Assembly (NCBI RefSeq): GCF_000485595.1
Contig: NW_014577767.1
Location: 108,659-144,449 of the forward strand
From: Priapulus caudatus
Lineage: Eukaryota > Priapulida > Priapulimorpha > Priapulimorphida > Priapulidae
Direction: 5' to 3'
DNA: 35,791 nucleotides
In this document: in pieces, positions 9,174 to 19,497 of the stretch
How the letters are laid out: each line of letters starts with the position of its first letter
Numbering within the stretch: the first letter of the stretch is position 1
The notes under the pieces: generated by a model
The model's database searches: none
Told to the model about the DNA's origin: nothing
What the model saw: the letters and a program-made list of their open reading frames with translations, nothing else
Position numbers and translations under genes: made by a program

Positions 9174-9400
9174 TGAACAATCAGCAATGAGCATTGAGCA
9201 AGTTGTCAAAAAGGCAACAACATTCAAAACAAATGTACATTATAAAGACTGACTAGTCATAAAGCATGAAATAGCAACAAGTAACAGTCTTGTTTCAACT
9301 TTCAAGATATGCAAAACTTACATGTAAATAAAAACTATCTCGGGTAGATCCAAAATAAGTTATAAATACTTACACTGATGAAATTTTTGTCTAACTATAT

Positions 9401-9541
9401 AAAATTGTGTGTCCTACCTTCTCACACCTTCGGTGCTCGCATTGGGGGATCGTTTTAGATATAGGTGCCTGTGGTCGGGCTAGGCTTAGCTCTAGCCACA
9501 AGTTCCCATCTCGCTTAAAGTGTGTACCGCGAGTTTTGGTT
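9401..9541. other. Unassigned DNA before telomere-like MITE
   Basis: It contains AAGTGTGTACCGCGAG (about 9518-9533). An inverted copy of this word occurs at 10394-10410, bracketing about 900 bp. Nothing else is recognised. Confidence 0.4.
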
Positions 9542-9742
9542 CAAGGATAGAGAACATGGGTCCCAATAAAACCAATGCAATTTACATCAATATAAATATA
9601 ATATTACATCAATATAATAGGTTAGGGTTATGGTTAGGGTTAGGATTAGCGTTAGGGTTAGCGTTAGGGTTAGAGTTAGGGTTAGAATTAGGGTTAGGTT
9701 TAGGCACATTGGTTTTATTGGGACCCATGTTCTCTATCCTTG
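9542..9742. mobile_element. MITE with perfect 36-bp TIRs and TTAGGG-like core
   Basis: The ends 9542-9577 and 9707-9742 are perfect 36-bp inverted repeats starting CAAGGATAGAGAACATGGG. The spacer from about 9620 to 9703 is a run of GGTTAG/GGATTAG/GCGTTAG variants. The flanks share CGAGTTTTGG (left) and CGAGTTTTTTGG (right), a possible but offset target duplication. The apparent open frames on both strands (LGLGLAL, PNPNSN) are products of the hexamer repeat. Confidence 0.85.
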
Positions 9743-10384
9743 GGCCCGAGTTTTTTGGCTCAGAAAAACGAAATATAGCAGAATATAGTCTCACCTGACA
9801 GTGGAAATATCACTGATTATACCAACATTCAAAACACCAAGATTTTATGCAGTTATAGCATAGAAAAATTGATTTGACCACATCATATCAGCAATAAATT
9901 TTTCCGAGTAGTGACTCAAAAATTACAAATGGCGTCTCAAACAAGCGAACATAATTAAAACAAAAGGGCGTGCAATTCTGTTTAATAAATATTATTGAGT
10001 TTTTATGTCAATAATTCAGAGCACTTTCTGTCATTGTCATTCCCCTTGTTACTATCTGACTGGCAATCCATAAGCTTCTCTAATAACAGACTTTACGTGG
10101 CATTAGTGCTGTTTACGCTAGTATGAGCGGCTGTGTTTACACTCTGACCTGATTTCTACGGTGCGTGGTATGCATTGCTGCACCGTGATAGATGTCTCGC
10201 GCTACCATGAGAAAATTCGAGAGATGGCAACGGTAAACAGAAACAGAACACAAAATTGTAATCGTGCATGATTTCATTGGATTTGGTGAATACGAAGGTT
10301 CTAAGACATTTTATCGTTACTCTAGACAATTGCTGTTACTCAAGCAATAACGGTAGGTATCATGAAAGTGGGGAAAACACTAGA
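9743..10384. other. Unassigned intergenic DNA
   Basis: AT-rich, no gene recognised. A small inverted repeat ACGGTGCG/CTGCACCGT lies near 10159-10189. Confidence 0.4.
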
Positions 10385-10514
10385 AAATTCTCGCGGTACA
10401 CACTTTAACACTACGTGGCATAGAACATTTTATGCCAGTTTTCCTAACTGCACCAGCTCCCCAATGCGTCCACGAAAAATGGCTCACAAAATGCAAAATG
10501 ATCGGGCTTTTTAA

Positions 10515-10853
10515 CACTCATTTATCTACATGGACATCTCACCTATCTTTTTGAACACTTTCCACAATTTTACACCATGTATTTATGCATTTATTCCTCA
10601 AAGTGCTGGCACTACTTGCGTTTCGTTTTCAAATGCTGGTGTGTACATGCGTGACGTCACCCGAAATGTAGACAAAACTCATGGGCAGCTATGATGCAGC
10701 CTATTACATTTCGGGTGACATCACGACGCGTGTACACACCAGCATTTGAAAACGAAATGCAAGTAGTGCTAGCACTTTGATGAATAAATGCATAAATACA
10801 TGGTGTAAAATTGTGGAAAGTATAGGTGAGATGTCCATGTAGATAAATAAGTG
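10515..10853. mobile_element. Long-arm MITE inserted at TTAA (piggyBac- or Kolobok-like)
   Basis: Inverted arms of about 155 bp (from CACTCATTTATCTACATGG at the left to its reverse complement at the right) flank a spacer of roughly 30 bp. TTAA lies immediately outside both ends (10511-10514 and 10854-10857). Uninterrupted versions of the target with one TTAA occur at 12341-12344 and 26082-26085. TTAA duplications are known for piggyBac and Kolobok transposons. No transposase is present. The arms include a TGACGTCA word at about 10652. Confidence 0.85.
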
Positions 10854-10866
10854 TTAACACGTTCAA

Positions 10867-10932
10867 CGCGAAACACGAGTATACTCGTTCGAACCTGCAA
10901 AACGCACGACCGCGAAACACGAGTATACTCGT
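10867..10932 (+). repeat. Two copies of a palindrome-bearing 22-mer
   Basis: The 22-bp motif at 10867-10888 is repeated exactly at 10911-10932. Each copy ends in the perfect 14-bp palindrome ACGAGTATACTCGT. An (AAC)n microsatellite follows to about 10960. Confidence 0.85.
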
Positions 10933-10960
10933 GGCAACAACAACAACAACAACAACAAAA

Positions 10961-11129
10961 TTAATTTGGAACGTTTACTATATTCTCCTATAGATGGCAG
11001 GGGCTATACGCTTAGCAATTCAATAGCGTCACTGTATAAACCCCAGTAGTAGATGACATAATTTATACAATACATTACTGTTGTTTGGAACGTTATTTTG
11101 GGAGTTTTTGGGACTGAGGTAATGTTTTT
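10961..11129. other. Short unassigned spacer
   Basis: AT-rich DNA between the (AAC)n tract and repeat E. Nothing is recognised. Confidence 0.4.
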
Positions 11130-11735
11130 AGCTCATCTGACATAGTCAGATGCAGCTTGTAGAATCGCATGATCGTCCGTCCGTCCGTCCGTCCGTGCGT
11201 GCGTGCGTCCGTCAACAGTTGGGCACAAATCTTAACCGCTCGACGTACGGTCACGATATTCGGCACATCGGGGGGGATCGTCAAAACGAGTTGGGATGTC
11301 GAAGCTGGGGGTCAAAGGTCAAAGGTCAAGAGGTGTAAAAGAAGGGGGAACATTCACTCCTTAACTTAAGGTATAGGGAGGAAATGCAGAATTGCGGCAC
11401 AAATCTAAGCGGCTCGACCTAGGCTCGTGATAGTCGGTGTATAGCATGATGGTAGGAAAAGCCATCAGTGTGCCGAAATTGGAGGTCACAGGTCAAAGGT
11501 CAATGGGCACAGGGCAGATTTTAGACATTTTCTGAGCGAACAAGCATGGTCTGACGGAGCGATTGAAAAACTTTTTGTTTCAGGCGTGACCTAGCATTTT
11601 TATGGGCTTTATTGAAAGGACCATGAAATGTCCGCTTCTGCTGACATGCGAAGAGTAAAGTGTCGAATAACCTTTGACCTCAAGAGGAGGGTTAAACATG
11701 GATTTGTTTGACTGTTAACAAGTGAGTGAACTGCT
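11130..11735 (+). mobile_element. Dispersed repeat E, copy 1 (best-preserved)
   Basis: A family of about 600 bp with copies at 14571, 16180 (partial), 22820 and 28254. It opens with a hairpin (AGCTCATCTGAC, ATA, GTCAGATGCAGCT). Next come a (CGTC)n microsatellite at about 11175-11213, two clusters of AGGTCA half-sites (11309-11328 and 11483-11502), and a conserved 3' part ending near GACTGTTAACAAG. No open frame of note, so it is non-autonomous. On the minus strand the hairpin followed by CTAA resembles a Helitron 3' end, but the partner end is not identified. Confidence 0.7.
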
Positions 11736-11850
11736 TTTGCTATAGAGCCCCTCCCCCTCCCCTCCTCCACCGACACCTCGACCCGTCCCCGCCTTTCGCC
11801 TCCCCCCCCTCTTTCGCCTCCCCCCACACCACCTCCCCCACCACCCATCC
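11736..11850 (+). repeat. C/T-rich tract
   Basis: Long CCCTCCCC/CCTCCCCC runs. The minus strand is correspondingly G-rich, and a glycine-rich open frame there is an artefact. A similar C-rich run follows the E copy at 22820, so it may belong to that variant of E. Confidence 0.8.
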
Positions 11851-12392
11851 CCTAGCGCCTCCATCTGCGCATAGTGGGGCGTGTCCTAAGCAAATGATTT
11901 TAGCGCAACTGGCGTGTCTGCATCCATTCGCGCCTAACCAAATGTGGTAGGCTACAGCACAGACTGAAATTTAACGTTTATAATCTATAGCAACAGACCT
12001 CAGATGAGCGCCAAGACGTCTGGGCGGCTCTTGTTAGTTCATCTCGCCAAAGGCGTTTGACCGCCGTGTGTTGGAAGTTGTTTTTTTTTAATGCCTGAAA
12101 GTTGTGTTTGATTTGAATAGATCACGGGTGATAGATTCCCGGTGTTTGGTTTTGATGTCTGAGAGGTAAGTTTATATTCTATATATACTAGCACTAATTA
12201 TTAAAATATTTTATAGGCTAGTTAAACCTGCCAAAAAAACATTTTGTGTAATAGGTAGACTAAGCGTAAATAACAGCGAAAAAAAATCTCAGCACAGGGC
12301 GGTAGGTGCATTGTTTAACGCGCAGGCAAGCGTGAACGTTTTAAAAAGCCCGATCATTTTGCATTTTTCTTGGAAAAGCCATTGGGACAGGT

Positions 12393-12684
12393 CAGTTTGC
12401 GTAGCCAGGGCCCCCGATGGGGGCGGTCGCCCCCCCCCCTAAGGACTTAGAAGGCCAAAAAAAAATGATATCCTTGGTTTTGTAAATATCTAGCATCAAA
12501 ACACTGCACTATTTAAAACGGCAGCGTAAGTCGAACATGTTCAAAGTCCATAGCACCAAAACCACATTTGCCACGATTAACAACATCAAAAATGCAAAAA
12601 GCTACCCCCCCCCTTGGTCGCCTTGTCCCTCCGCTCGAACTTATTGGCCACCCCACCTTTAGATTTAACATGGCTACGCCGTTG
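12393..12684 (+). mobile_element. hAT MITE, copy 1
   Basis: Same element as 26134-26421, with ends near CGTAGCCAGGGCCCCC and, inverted, GGCGTAGCCAT. C/G runs lie inside both ends. The TSD, perfect in copy 2, is blurred here (GACAGGT and GAGGCAG) by single-base differences typical of this block. Confidence 0.7.
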
Positions 12685-14570
12685 GAGGCAGCGTGGCGTT
12701 AGGAAAACTCGCGAGCATAAAATGTTCTAATAGCCCTGCGGCAAAGCTGTACGGGCTATAGTCCTAGAGCTAGGCTCTACTAAGCTCTTAGGTTAATCAA
12801 AAAATTAATGAATAATGAAATGTAATTCTTGTTGCAGAGGTGAAAAACTGAAATAATTGGAGGCACTGGTCCGCAGCAGGACCAGTGCCTCTGAGGAAGG
12901 CACTGGCCTGGCAGTAAGCACATGTCCAAGGATTCTGTCATAGCAAAAGTGAATGACTCGGATGTGGGAGACGGTTTTTATAGGGGGGATGGTGCAATTT
13001 GGTAGATTGTGCATTCTAAGGTATTCTTAAACATTATACTTTTTACACGTTTGATAGCACTGATGCGTAGTAAATCGGAAACAAGTCCCGGCAGTCGATT
13101 TCAAAGATCAGCGGTCCTCTGAAGACCGCCATTATCTCTATTATCATCAAAATTATCATATTTTATTACGCGATCGGCTGATTCAGTGATTGGTCGGGGA
13201 TGCCAGTAATTCTATGAGATTAGCAGAGTTTAACAGCCATGAACCATAGAAAATTCGAACAACAAAAACATAAGAGTTTGTGGTACTTCGCATGGACTTT
13301 AGGTCTTTCGGAATTTGACTATTTTGAGTCTATATTTGATTAAATTTACATTCATTTCATCCGAATAATATGGTAGAAGGTTAGAGAAAACTAACAAAAT
13401 AATAAGTTTGGTAATTATTTTTATTTCCTGTGGCGGTAGCAGCCTACAAATTTCTTTTTTTTACGGGAGCTATTTTAGGCTTACTTTTTCCGAACATGAT
13501 TTTGTTAAAAATTTTCATGAATTTTGATGGCAACTCACTGACTCTAATATATTCTCAGCATTCAAGCACTCTGCACCAGTATTAAACGACCAAACGCAGC
13601 CTGTGTGACTAACGTCAATATACTACCCTAAGGCAATAGCCGTTTCTTGAGGCTACACCAGTATATAGACTATCAGTGTTAAGAAATGCACAAATTACAT
13701 TCGATCAAATTTTTTTATCATCATTTCACTCGACTAAGAACACATCACATTCTTATTCAAATTTCATTCACACAAGACGAGATATGCACTAACAGTACAC
13801 ATAGTCAGGTAACATGACAAAGACAGGAATCAAAGATTATAATCATGGTAGATGATGGTCATGGTTATTTTTCAGTTCTTCTTTTTTACTTTCATTTCCT
13901 TCATCTTTCAAGCTTTCTTTTTAGCAATCGACTGAGCAAGTTCAGAACTTCAGAGCGTGTTTTTAGTTTACTTGAGTATGTTAACAAAACTATGTACGGA
14001 ATCTCTAAGGAAATGCCGGAGCTTCCTGGCAAGGTTTTACTTTCTGTTTTTCTCCTCCCGCAGTCCATGGTACCCCCATGCATAGATCGATGCTGCCGCC
14101 TCCGCAAAGTCACAAGTGCCTAGAATCTAGAATTAATACTCTAGGAATATGCTTCTAGATATCTAACTGAATAAAAATAGTCCACGTTCTAGCACGTTGA
14201 GAAAAAGTGAGCGAATTCAGTTAAGCAGCTTGATTACGTGGCGTGTCAGGTTGTCACTGGTCGTGGCCTCACTCCCCACACCGATATACCCCTGCGAATT
14301 ATAAAGAACTTATTGTTAGTGGGCATAAAAACTCTGGGCGGCCGGCGCAATGTAGGCGAAATGTCGATTTCTTAGACTGTTCGGCGAGTTGTTTTATAGC
14401 GTTGTGGCGAAATCATGCGTTGATAACGTTGAGTGTGTGCGGCGATTATCTAGTCGCCCCCGCCGGACTGACACGAGCAAGCAAGTCGCCCGGTCAATTT
14501 TCTACATCGCACTGGGACTGGCGACCGCTAAGTTCTCACAGCTGTGTTTGGTAACTTGGGTTAACATTAT

Positions 14571-15165
14571 AGCGTCATCTGATGTAGTCAAGATGCAGCT
14601 TGTAGAATCGCATGATCGTCCGTCCGCCGTCGTGCGTAAACAGTTGGGGCACAAATCTTAACCGCGTCGACTCGTACGGTCAACGATATTTCGAAACGTG
14701 GAGGGGTAATCCACAAAAGCGAGTTGGGATGTTGAAGACTGGGGTGCAGAAGGTCAAAGGTCAAGAGGTGTAAAATAAGGGGGAACATTACCTCCTTAAC
14801 TTAAGCATACATGGAGAATATGCGGGCAGCATAAATCTAAAACGGCTCGATCTAGGCTCCGTGATACGATCGTGTAATAGCATTCATGGTAGGAAAAGGC
14901 CACACTAGTGCCGAAATGGAGGTCACAGGTCGGAAGGTAAATGGGCATCAGGGCAGAATTTTGAACATTTTCTGAGCGACAGGTCTGAACGGAGGCGATT
15001 GAAAACACTTTTTTGTTTCAGCCTGTGACGCTACCATTTTATGGCTTTTGAAAGGAACTCATGAATGTCTCTTCCAACTGACGTGTGAAGAGTAAGTGTC
15101 TGATAACACTTATTGACCCTCTAAAGGAGGGTTAAACATTGGATTTGTTGACTGTAACAACTGGA
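14571..15165 (+). mobile_element. Dispersed repeat E, copy 2
   Basis: Matches copy 1 across its length with many one-base indels. It retains CAGCTTGTAGAATCGCATG, GTCAAAGGTCAAGAGG and the GGAGGGTTAAACAT block near the end. Confidence 0.75.
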
Positions 15166-15427
15166 ACCTGAACATGTGTTGATGGTACTTGTGTGATCGT
15201 GGAAGACTTAAATTTCCACAGTGAAATTCCTGCAATAGCAAAACTTACTTGAACAACCGTTTTACGCGCCTTAAATCATATATGAACTTACATTCTAACT
15301 ATATGAGATTCTGTACGTTGGAGATACAATGTCATAGCACTTACAGGCAAACGTACTGTTTTTGATTAAGGCCAACTAATAAATAGTACTACCGTCGCAG
15401 TGGGTGGCTGATAGGCATGGCTGATAG

Positions 15428-16154
15428 TAATCAGGAGTAAGATAAGTATAGAGGGTAATGACTGTCCAAAAACATGTGAAATTCAAACATTTGCTTGCCT
15501 AATTTTACACCGATGATATAATTACGTGCAACTCGATAAAAATACATCGTAAATGACGTTGACATCCCGTCTCTAATTAAAAACTTTACTTGTTTAAATA
15601 ACCATCTTGCCTTACGGAGAATATAGCTTTGAAACGTCACACATGGTTCATAGTGTTTAACTAAGCTGCGCTCAGATGCCCAGACGTTCACGAACGTAGC
15701 TTCCGAACAGTGGCTAGCCTTGAAGGAATGAGTCTTCGTCTGTTGACAAGAATGCACCCTGTTGGTCGCAGGAGTAAGATAATATATTGAACATTATTAT
15801 AATATAAGATAATATAGTATATGCTGATGTATATATATAATAGTGTGTATATAATGTGTGTATATATATATACGTGTATATATTAATAGTATATAGGGAT
15901 AATATATATAGTGTAATGATAAATATAAAGAAATAATATAGAAGTCTATATTATCTTACTCCGCCGCCAACAAGGTGGCATTCTTGTCAACAGACGAAGA
16001 CCAATTCCTCACAGGCTAGCCACTGTTCCGGAGCAGTTTAGGAAGTCTGGCAATATGAGCGCGCCAGCTTAGTTAAACTACTATGAACCATGTGTGACGT
16101 TCAAGCTTATATCTCCGTAAAGGCAAGAGGTATTTAAATCCAAAGTAAAGTTTT
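15428..16154. mobile_element. Foldback element, right arm cut by assembly gap
   Basis: The left arm (about 15430-15780) and right arm (about 15945-16154, incomplete) are reverse complements around an AT-rich core (15781-15945). CAGGAGTAAGATAA occurs at the outer end and again next to the core. The full-length version is at 29095-29985. The 108-codon frame in the left arm is not conserved in copy 2. Confidence 0.75.
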
Positions 16155-16179
16155 NNNNNNNNNNNNNNNNNNNNNNNNN
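16155..16179. other. Assembly gap (25 N)
   Basis: A run of 25 undetermined bases. The sequence on its left stops mid-way through a foldback arm, while on its right it begins inside repeat E, so the true content and length are unknown. Confidence 1.
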
Positions 16180-16465
16180 CAGATCGCATCACTTGTGGCC
16201 GAATGAAGTCAAGGTCCAAGGTCAATGGGCAAGCAGGGCAGATTTAGTACATTTTCTGAGGACATGGTCTGTACGGAGTCGATTGAATACACTTTTTTGT
16301 TTCAGCGGTGACGCTATCATTTTTTTATTATGGCTTTATTGAAAGGACGGCATGAAATGTGCTTTCCCACTGACGTGTGAAGAGTTAAGGTGTCTGATAA
16401 CCTTTTGACCCTCAAAGAGGAGGGTTAAACTATGGAAGTTTGTGTGACTGTTAACAATTAAAGAC
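16180..16465 (+). mobile_element. Dispersed repeat E, copy 3 (3' half)
   Basis: Begins after the gap with AGGTCCAAGGTCAATGGG and continues through the conserved 3' portion to GACTGTTAACAA. The 5' half is lost in the gap. Confidence 0.75.
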
Positions 16466-16489
16466 TGAACTGTTTTGATGGACTACTTT

Positions 16490-17645
16490 GTGTGATCATG
16501 GAAGACTTAAATTTCACAGTTGAAATCTGGCATGCAAAACTTACTTGAACCAATGGCGTTTACGGCGCCTTAAATCAATATATGAACTTCATGTCTCTAT
16601 TCATTCTCTTCATTCTTGCTATTGAACTTTCATTGCTGAGATTCTGTACGTTGGGAATAGCAATGTCAATAGCATTTACGCGAACGTCTGTTTTGGATTA
16701 AGGCCAACTTAAAATAGTACTACCTCCAGGTGGTGGTGATAGTATATCTATATATAAGGACAGGATGTCTGTTTATACACTGAGTAATGGTGGCGCAATT
16801 GCATGCCGGGGATAAGCTGCTGCCTGCCTCCGAGCCCTCCGTTTCGAAGGCCCGCAGCAAGCATAATGCGCGCGGGCATGACATCAACACACACGACTAC
16901 AGTGATCGATCGAAACTTAGCGCCGTTAGGGATTTTCGGATGATACGTCCTCTAGAGGTGTCACGATACACATGTGCTTAATCGATTCGATTCGATTCAC
17001 GATTCATGCATTATCATTCGATTCACGATTCGATGTTTTTTCCATAAAAGACAAAACATTTTTTTGTCAGAGCAATAAACACCTGCTAATATCCATTTCC
17101 ACTTTGAACAATGAGGCCATCCTATAAAAATTCTATGTTTGCTGTTCCCCGACCCATTGATTTTTATTGTGGGTAGGTAGGTTAGGATCAATTTTTTTTT
17201 TTTGTCAGGCAATAATAGTTATTTTAAGTCTGTTCTCATGTTTGCCAACACATGCTTTGTGTTTCAAGTCTTAACTATGAAAATGTAAAAAAAATAAGAA
17301 ATATGGAACTTCAAAATGTCAAAAAAAAACTTTGGGTCGGCGAGCTATTTTCAGTGGTCGGTCGGAGGACCGCAAACGATATGATTTTTTAAGGATGGGC
17401 CTGAACAATCAGCAATGAGGCATTGAGCAAAGTTGTCAAAAAGGCAATCAACATTCAAAACAATATGTAAATTATAAAGACTGACTAGTCATAAAGCATG
17501 AAATAGCAACAAGTAAGCAGTCTTGTTTTGCAACTTTCCAAGATATGTCAAAAGCTTACATGTATCAATAAAACTATCTGCGGTAGACTCCAAAATAAGT
17601 TATAAATCCTTAGCACTGAGTGAAATTTTTGTCCTAAACTATATC
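16490..17645 (+). repeat. Duplicated block S1 (copy 2, indel-rich)
   Basis: Collinear with 8327-9400, including the ATTCGATTCACG hAT-like terminus and the nested MITE (17114-17401, flanked by TGAACAATGA at 17104-17113 and TGAACAATCA at 17402-17411). Extra bases are scattered along it. Homology ends at the AACTATAT junction near 17645. Confidence 0.85.
17114..17401. mobile_element. MITE with 10-bp imperfect TSD, copy 2
   Basis: Second copy of the 8901-9173 MITE within the duplicated block, in the same position and with the same flanking repeat. It therefore inserted before the duplication. Confidence 0.7.
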
Positions 17646-18993
17646 TATCATCTATTTTGGATCTAACTGAGATACAACTTCATAATTTCGAACAAAGTGC
17701 AGCATTTAGCTACAGATAGATAACCAAGAGGGAAGGCTGTTTGTGTGTTTTCGTTCTGTAAGTCGTGTGAAATGAGCGAGGCGTCGGCGAATTTTGCGAA
17801 TCACGGGCTTTCCTAACCTGCTCTTCTTAATTCATGTTGTTTGTGTAGAGGCGGGCGTGCGGTGTACTTGTGTGTTGTAGATGGAGCAATTTGACCGGCA
17901 TTTACGGGTAATTATTCGCAATTAATAGAGCGAAAAAGAGTAGAGAAACTATTAAGACTTTGGTGCGTAAATGCATTTTCGTGTTTACATTATTTTTTTT
18001 CATTGAGACGTTCCAAGTGCCTTGTGACTCTATATACACAACATTAATGACATTAAAGTTGGGAACGCTTCAAATGGAGTGTTAGCCATAAGAATAGATG
18101 CACTGCTTGCGCCATCTAATCCTTTCATGCTGTCCCCATATCTCTCGCTCTCTCTCACTGTCTCACACACCACGCCTCACATCCACTGAAATTTTCGGAT
18201 GCTTGCACTATACCTAATTCTCCGAATAGTATTGTCTTTTGATAAATTTTTGCGCTATTCAGCTTAAAAGCTTTCTTAAAATTTTTCGCACCAACAAACA
18301 TGCAAAACATAGAATTTTCTGAATGTTTTGTTCAACGGCGACTTCGCGGCCGTTGGATTGGCCATTCGCTGGATTTCTCCGGAGCTTCCGCCACTTAAAA
18401 AATAGTACCAGCCTTGTGGCAGTGGTAATCCTGAGTTGTAACGAAGGGGGAGCTGCATGCAGTTGACACACGGACGCTCTAGCTCCCTCTCTCCACACAC
18501 ACACACACACCTCTAGCTCTTGCTCTCTCACACAACACCACAAACCTCTAGCGTCTATCTCTCTCCTCGCTCTCTTCTCTCTCTCTCTACTCTCTCGGCT
18601 CACACAACACACATGTAACACCTCTCTCTCTGTGCAGACAACACAACCGCAAGCACACACACACACACACAGCACTCGGCAATCAGAGAGCGTCCGACGT
18701 TGCGGCAATCAGCCGTGTACGTGTCGGCAAGATCACTGTGTTAGATGCATTGTACGGAACGCGTAGCCTAAGCGGCTCCCTCGTCGCGGAACCGGTTGCG
18801 TAGCCCACGGTCTAAATCTTAATTGCGCCACTAGTAATTTCTCCTATCTGCGGTAACCAACTCCTCACTGCAAAAGAAAAGCCTAAAACGTCGAGCGCTA
18901 ATGCGACTCTCTTTCACTACGCTGGCGTACTACTCTCCATACATAATCATGATAACACATACATAATACATATAAATCAAGATGGCGTATTAC
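17646..18993. other. Unassigned DNA with CT/CA microsatellites
   Basis: No gene recognised. (CT)n runs occur at about 18142-18170. A mixed CT/CA tract covers 18476-18675. An inverted copy of the 3463-3532 repeat lies at 18361-18430. The 149-codon minus-strand frame across the tract (VCVCVCACG, RESREREKRAR) reflects the microsatellite. The last ~90 bp (AT-rich, ending GGCGTATTA) look like the outer left arm of the TIR element that resumes after 19495. Confidence 0.5.
18361..18430 (-). repeat. Short dispersed repeat, copy 2
   Basis: Reverse-complement match to 3463-3532 over about 70 bp. Confidence 0.55.
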
Positions 18994-19495
18994 AAGCCAG
19001 CACAATGCGCATACCAAACGCGAATTTCTCCAGTACTAGACTAGTCAAATTACTTCGTTGGCATGGGCATAATCACACACCTTAATAACAAAAATACAAC
19101 TCTAGTTTGCCCCATTTCACTGCGCGTTTGCTTAAAACGCCAACAAAGAAAAGAGGTGAGAAAACTGGCATTGCCTGGCGCGCTCAACGCCGGCTTGTTT
19201 GCTCAAACAATTTTAGCCCGACAATGGTTATAGGGTGACGTGACATGTTTTTATGCCTTGGGCTACACCCGTACCGCTGCCACGGTTTTCTTGGGAAACT
19301 GTCAACAACATCGGAGAATCTCAACAACATTGGAGGTAATTTTCAACTGCCTTTTATAAGACAAGCGCGACATGACAAAAATGGGAGGAACTAGAGTTTA
19401 TTTGTCATAAGGTATGTGTGATTATGCATGACACGAAGTCTTTGCTAGTCTAAGTACTGGAGAACATTAGCGTTTGGATGCGCATTGTGCGGCTT
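18994..19495. mobile_element. MITE Y with ~150-bp TIRs
   Basis: Inverted arms (about 18994-19145 and 19330-19495) share GCACAATGCGCAT at their outer ends and CTCCAGTACT and CTCTAGTT inside. TTA-like trinucleotides border the element (TATTA on the left, TTTAA on the right), which would suit a PIF/Harbinger-type TSD. It is nested inside element X. A single arm with its neighbouring sequence recurs at 25464-25615. No coding sequence. Confidence 0.7.
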
Positions 19496-19497
19496 TA

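Larger units (their letters stand above)
8327..9400 (+). repeat. Duplicated block S1 (copy 1, apparently accurate)
   Basis: This block matches 16490-17645 throughout. It starts at TTGTGTGATCATGGAAGAC and runs through a hAT-type terminus (about 8752, GGTGTAACGATACACATG, followed by ATTCGATTCACG repeats) to the TAACTATAT junction. The first 210 bp also match 15185-15415 and 28862-29085. It contains a nested MITE at 8901-9173. Copy 1 reads more cleanly than copy 2, which has many extra single bases. Confidence 0.85.
10385..10932 (-). repeat. Dispersed repeat R, interrupted by a TTAA-targeted MITE
   Basis: 10403-10511 together with 10858-10870 match, in reverse complement, the sequence around 12318-12392 / 12685-12745 and 26060-26133 / 26422-26462. 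Shared words include AAAATGATCGGGCTTTT, CCAATG and AACATTTTATGC. This copy lacks the hAT MITE that splits R at the other two sites but carries its own insertion at TTAA. The R-specific tail holds two copies of a CGCGAAACACGAGTATAC motif. Confidence 0.75.
11851..16154 (+). repeat. Duplicated block S2 (copy 1, indel-rich)
   Basis: This block is collinear with 25628-29840. The first ~140 bp also occur at 30688-30825. The block contains repeat R with a hAT MITE (12393-12684), a GCACTGGTCC hairpin (about 12848-12880), the AATACCGTTTCTTG motif (13594-13665), E copy 2 (14571-15165) and the left part of a foldback element (15428-16154). Compared with copy 2 it carries many extra single bases. Small open frames in it (for example 13845-14123) are not conserved in copy 2. 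No gene. Confidence 0.85.

Noticed and set aside
9520-9798. Open frames with LGLGLALGL and PNPNSNPNANPN repeats
   Set aside because: They are translations of the TTAGGG-like hexamer array within a MITE, not a protein.
11165-11215. CRISPR-like or regulatory array from (CGTCC)n
   Set aside because: It is a simple microsatellite present in most copies of repeat E; there are no spacers.
13845-14123. Putative 92-codon protein
   Set aside because: The equivalent region of the other block (27552-27785) has a different, frameshifted translation with no conserved reading frame.
15431-15757. 108-codon minus-strand ORF in the foldback arm
   Set aside because: Not open in the 29-kb copy or in the opposite arm. 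No recognised domain.
18259-18708. 149-codon minus-strand frame rich in VCVC and RER
   Set aside because: Composition follows the CT/CA microsatellite. No start context or domain supports it.
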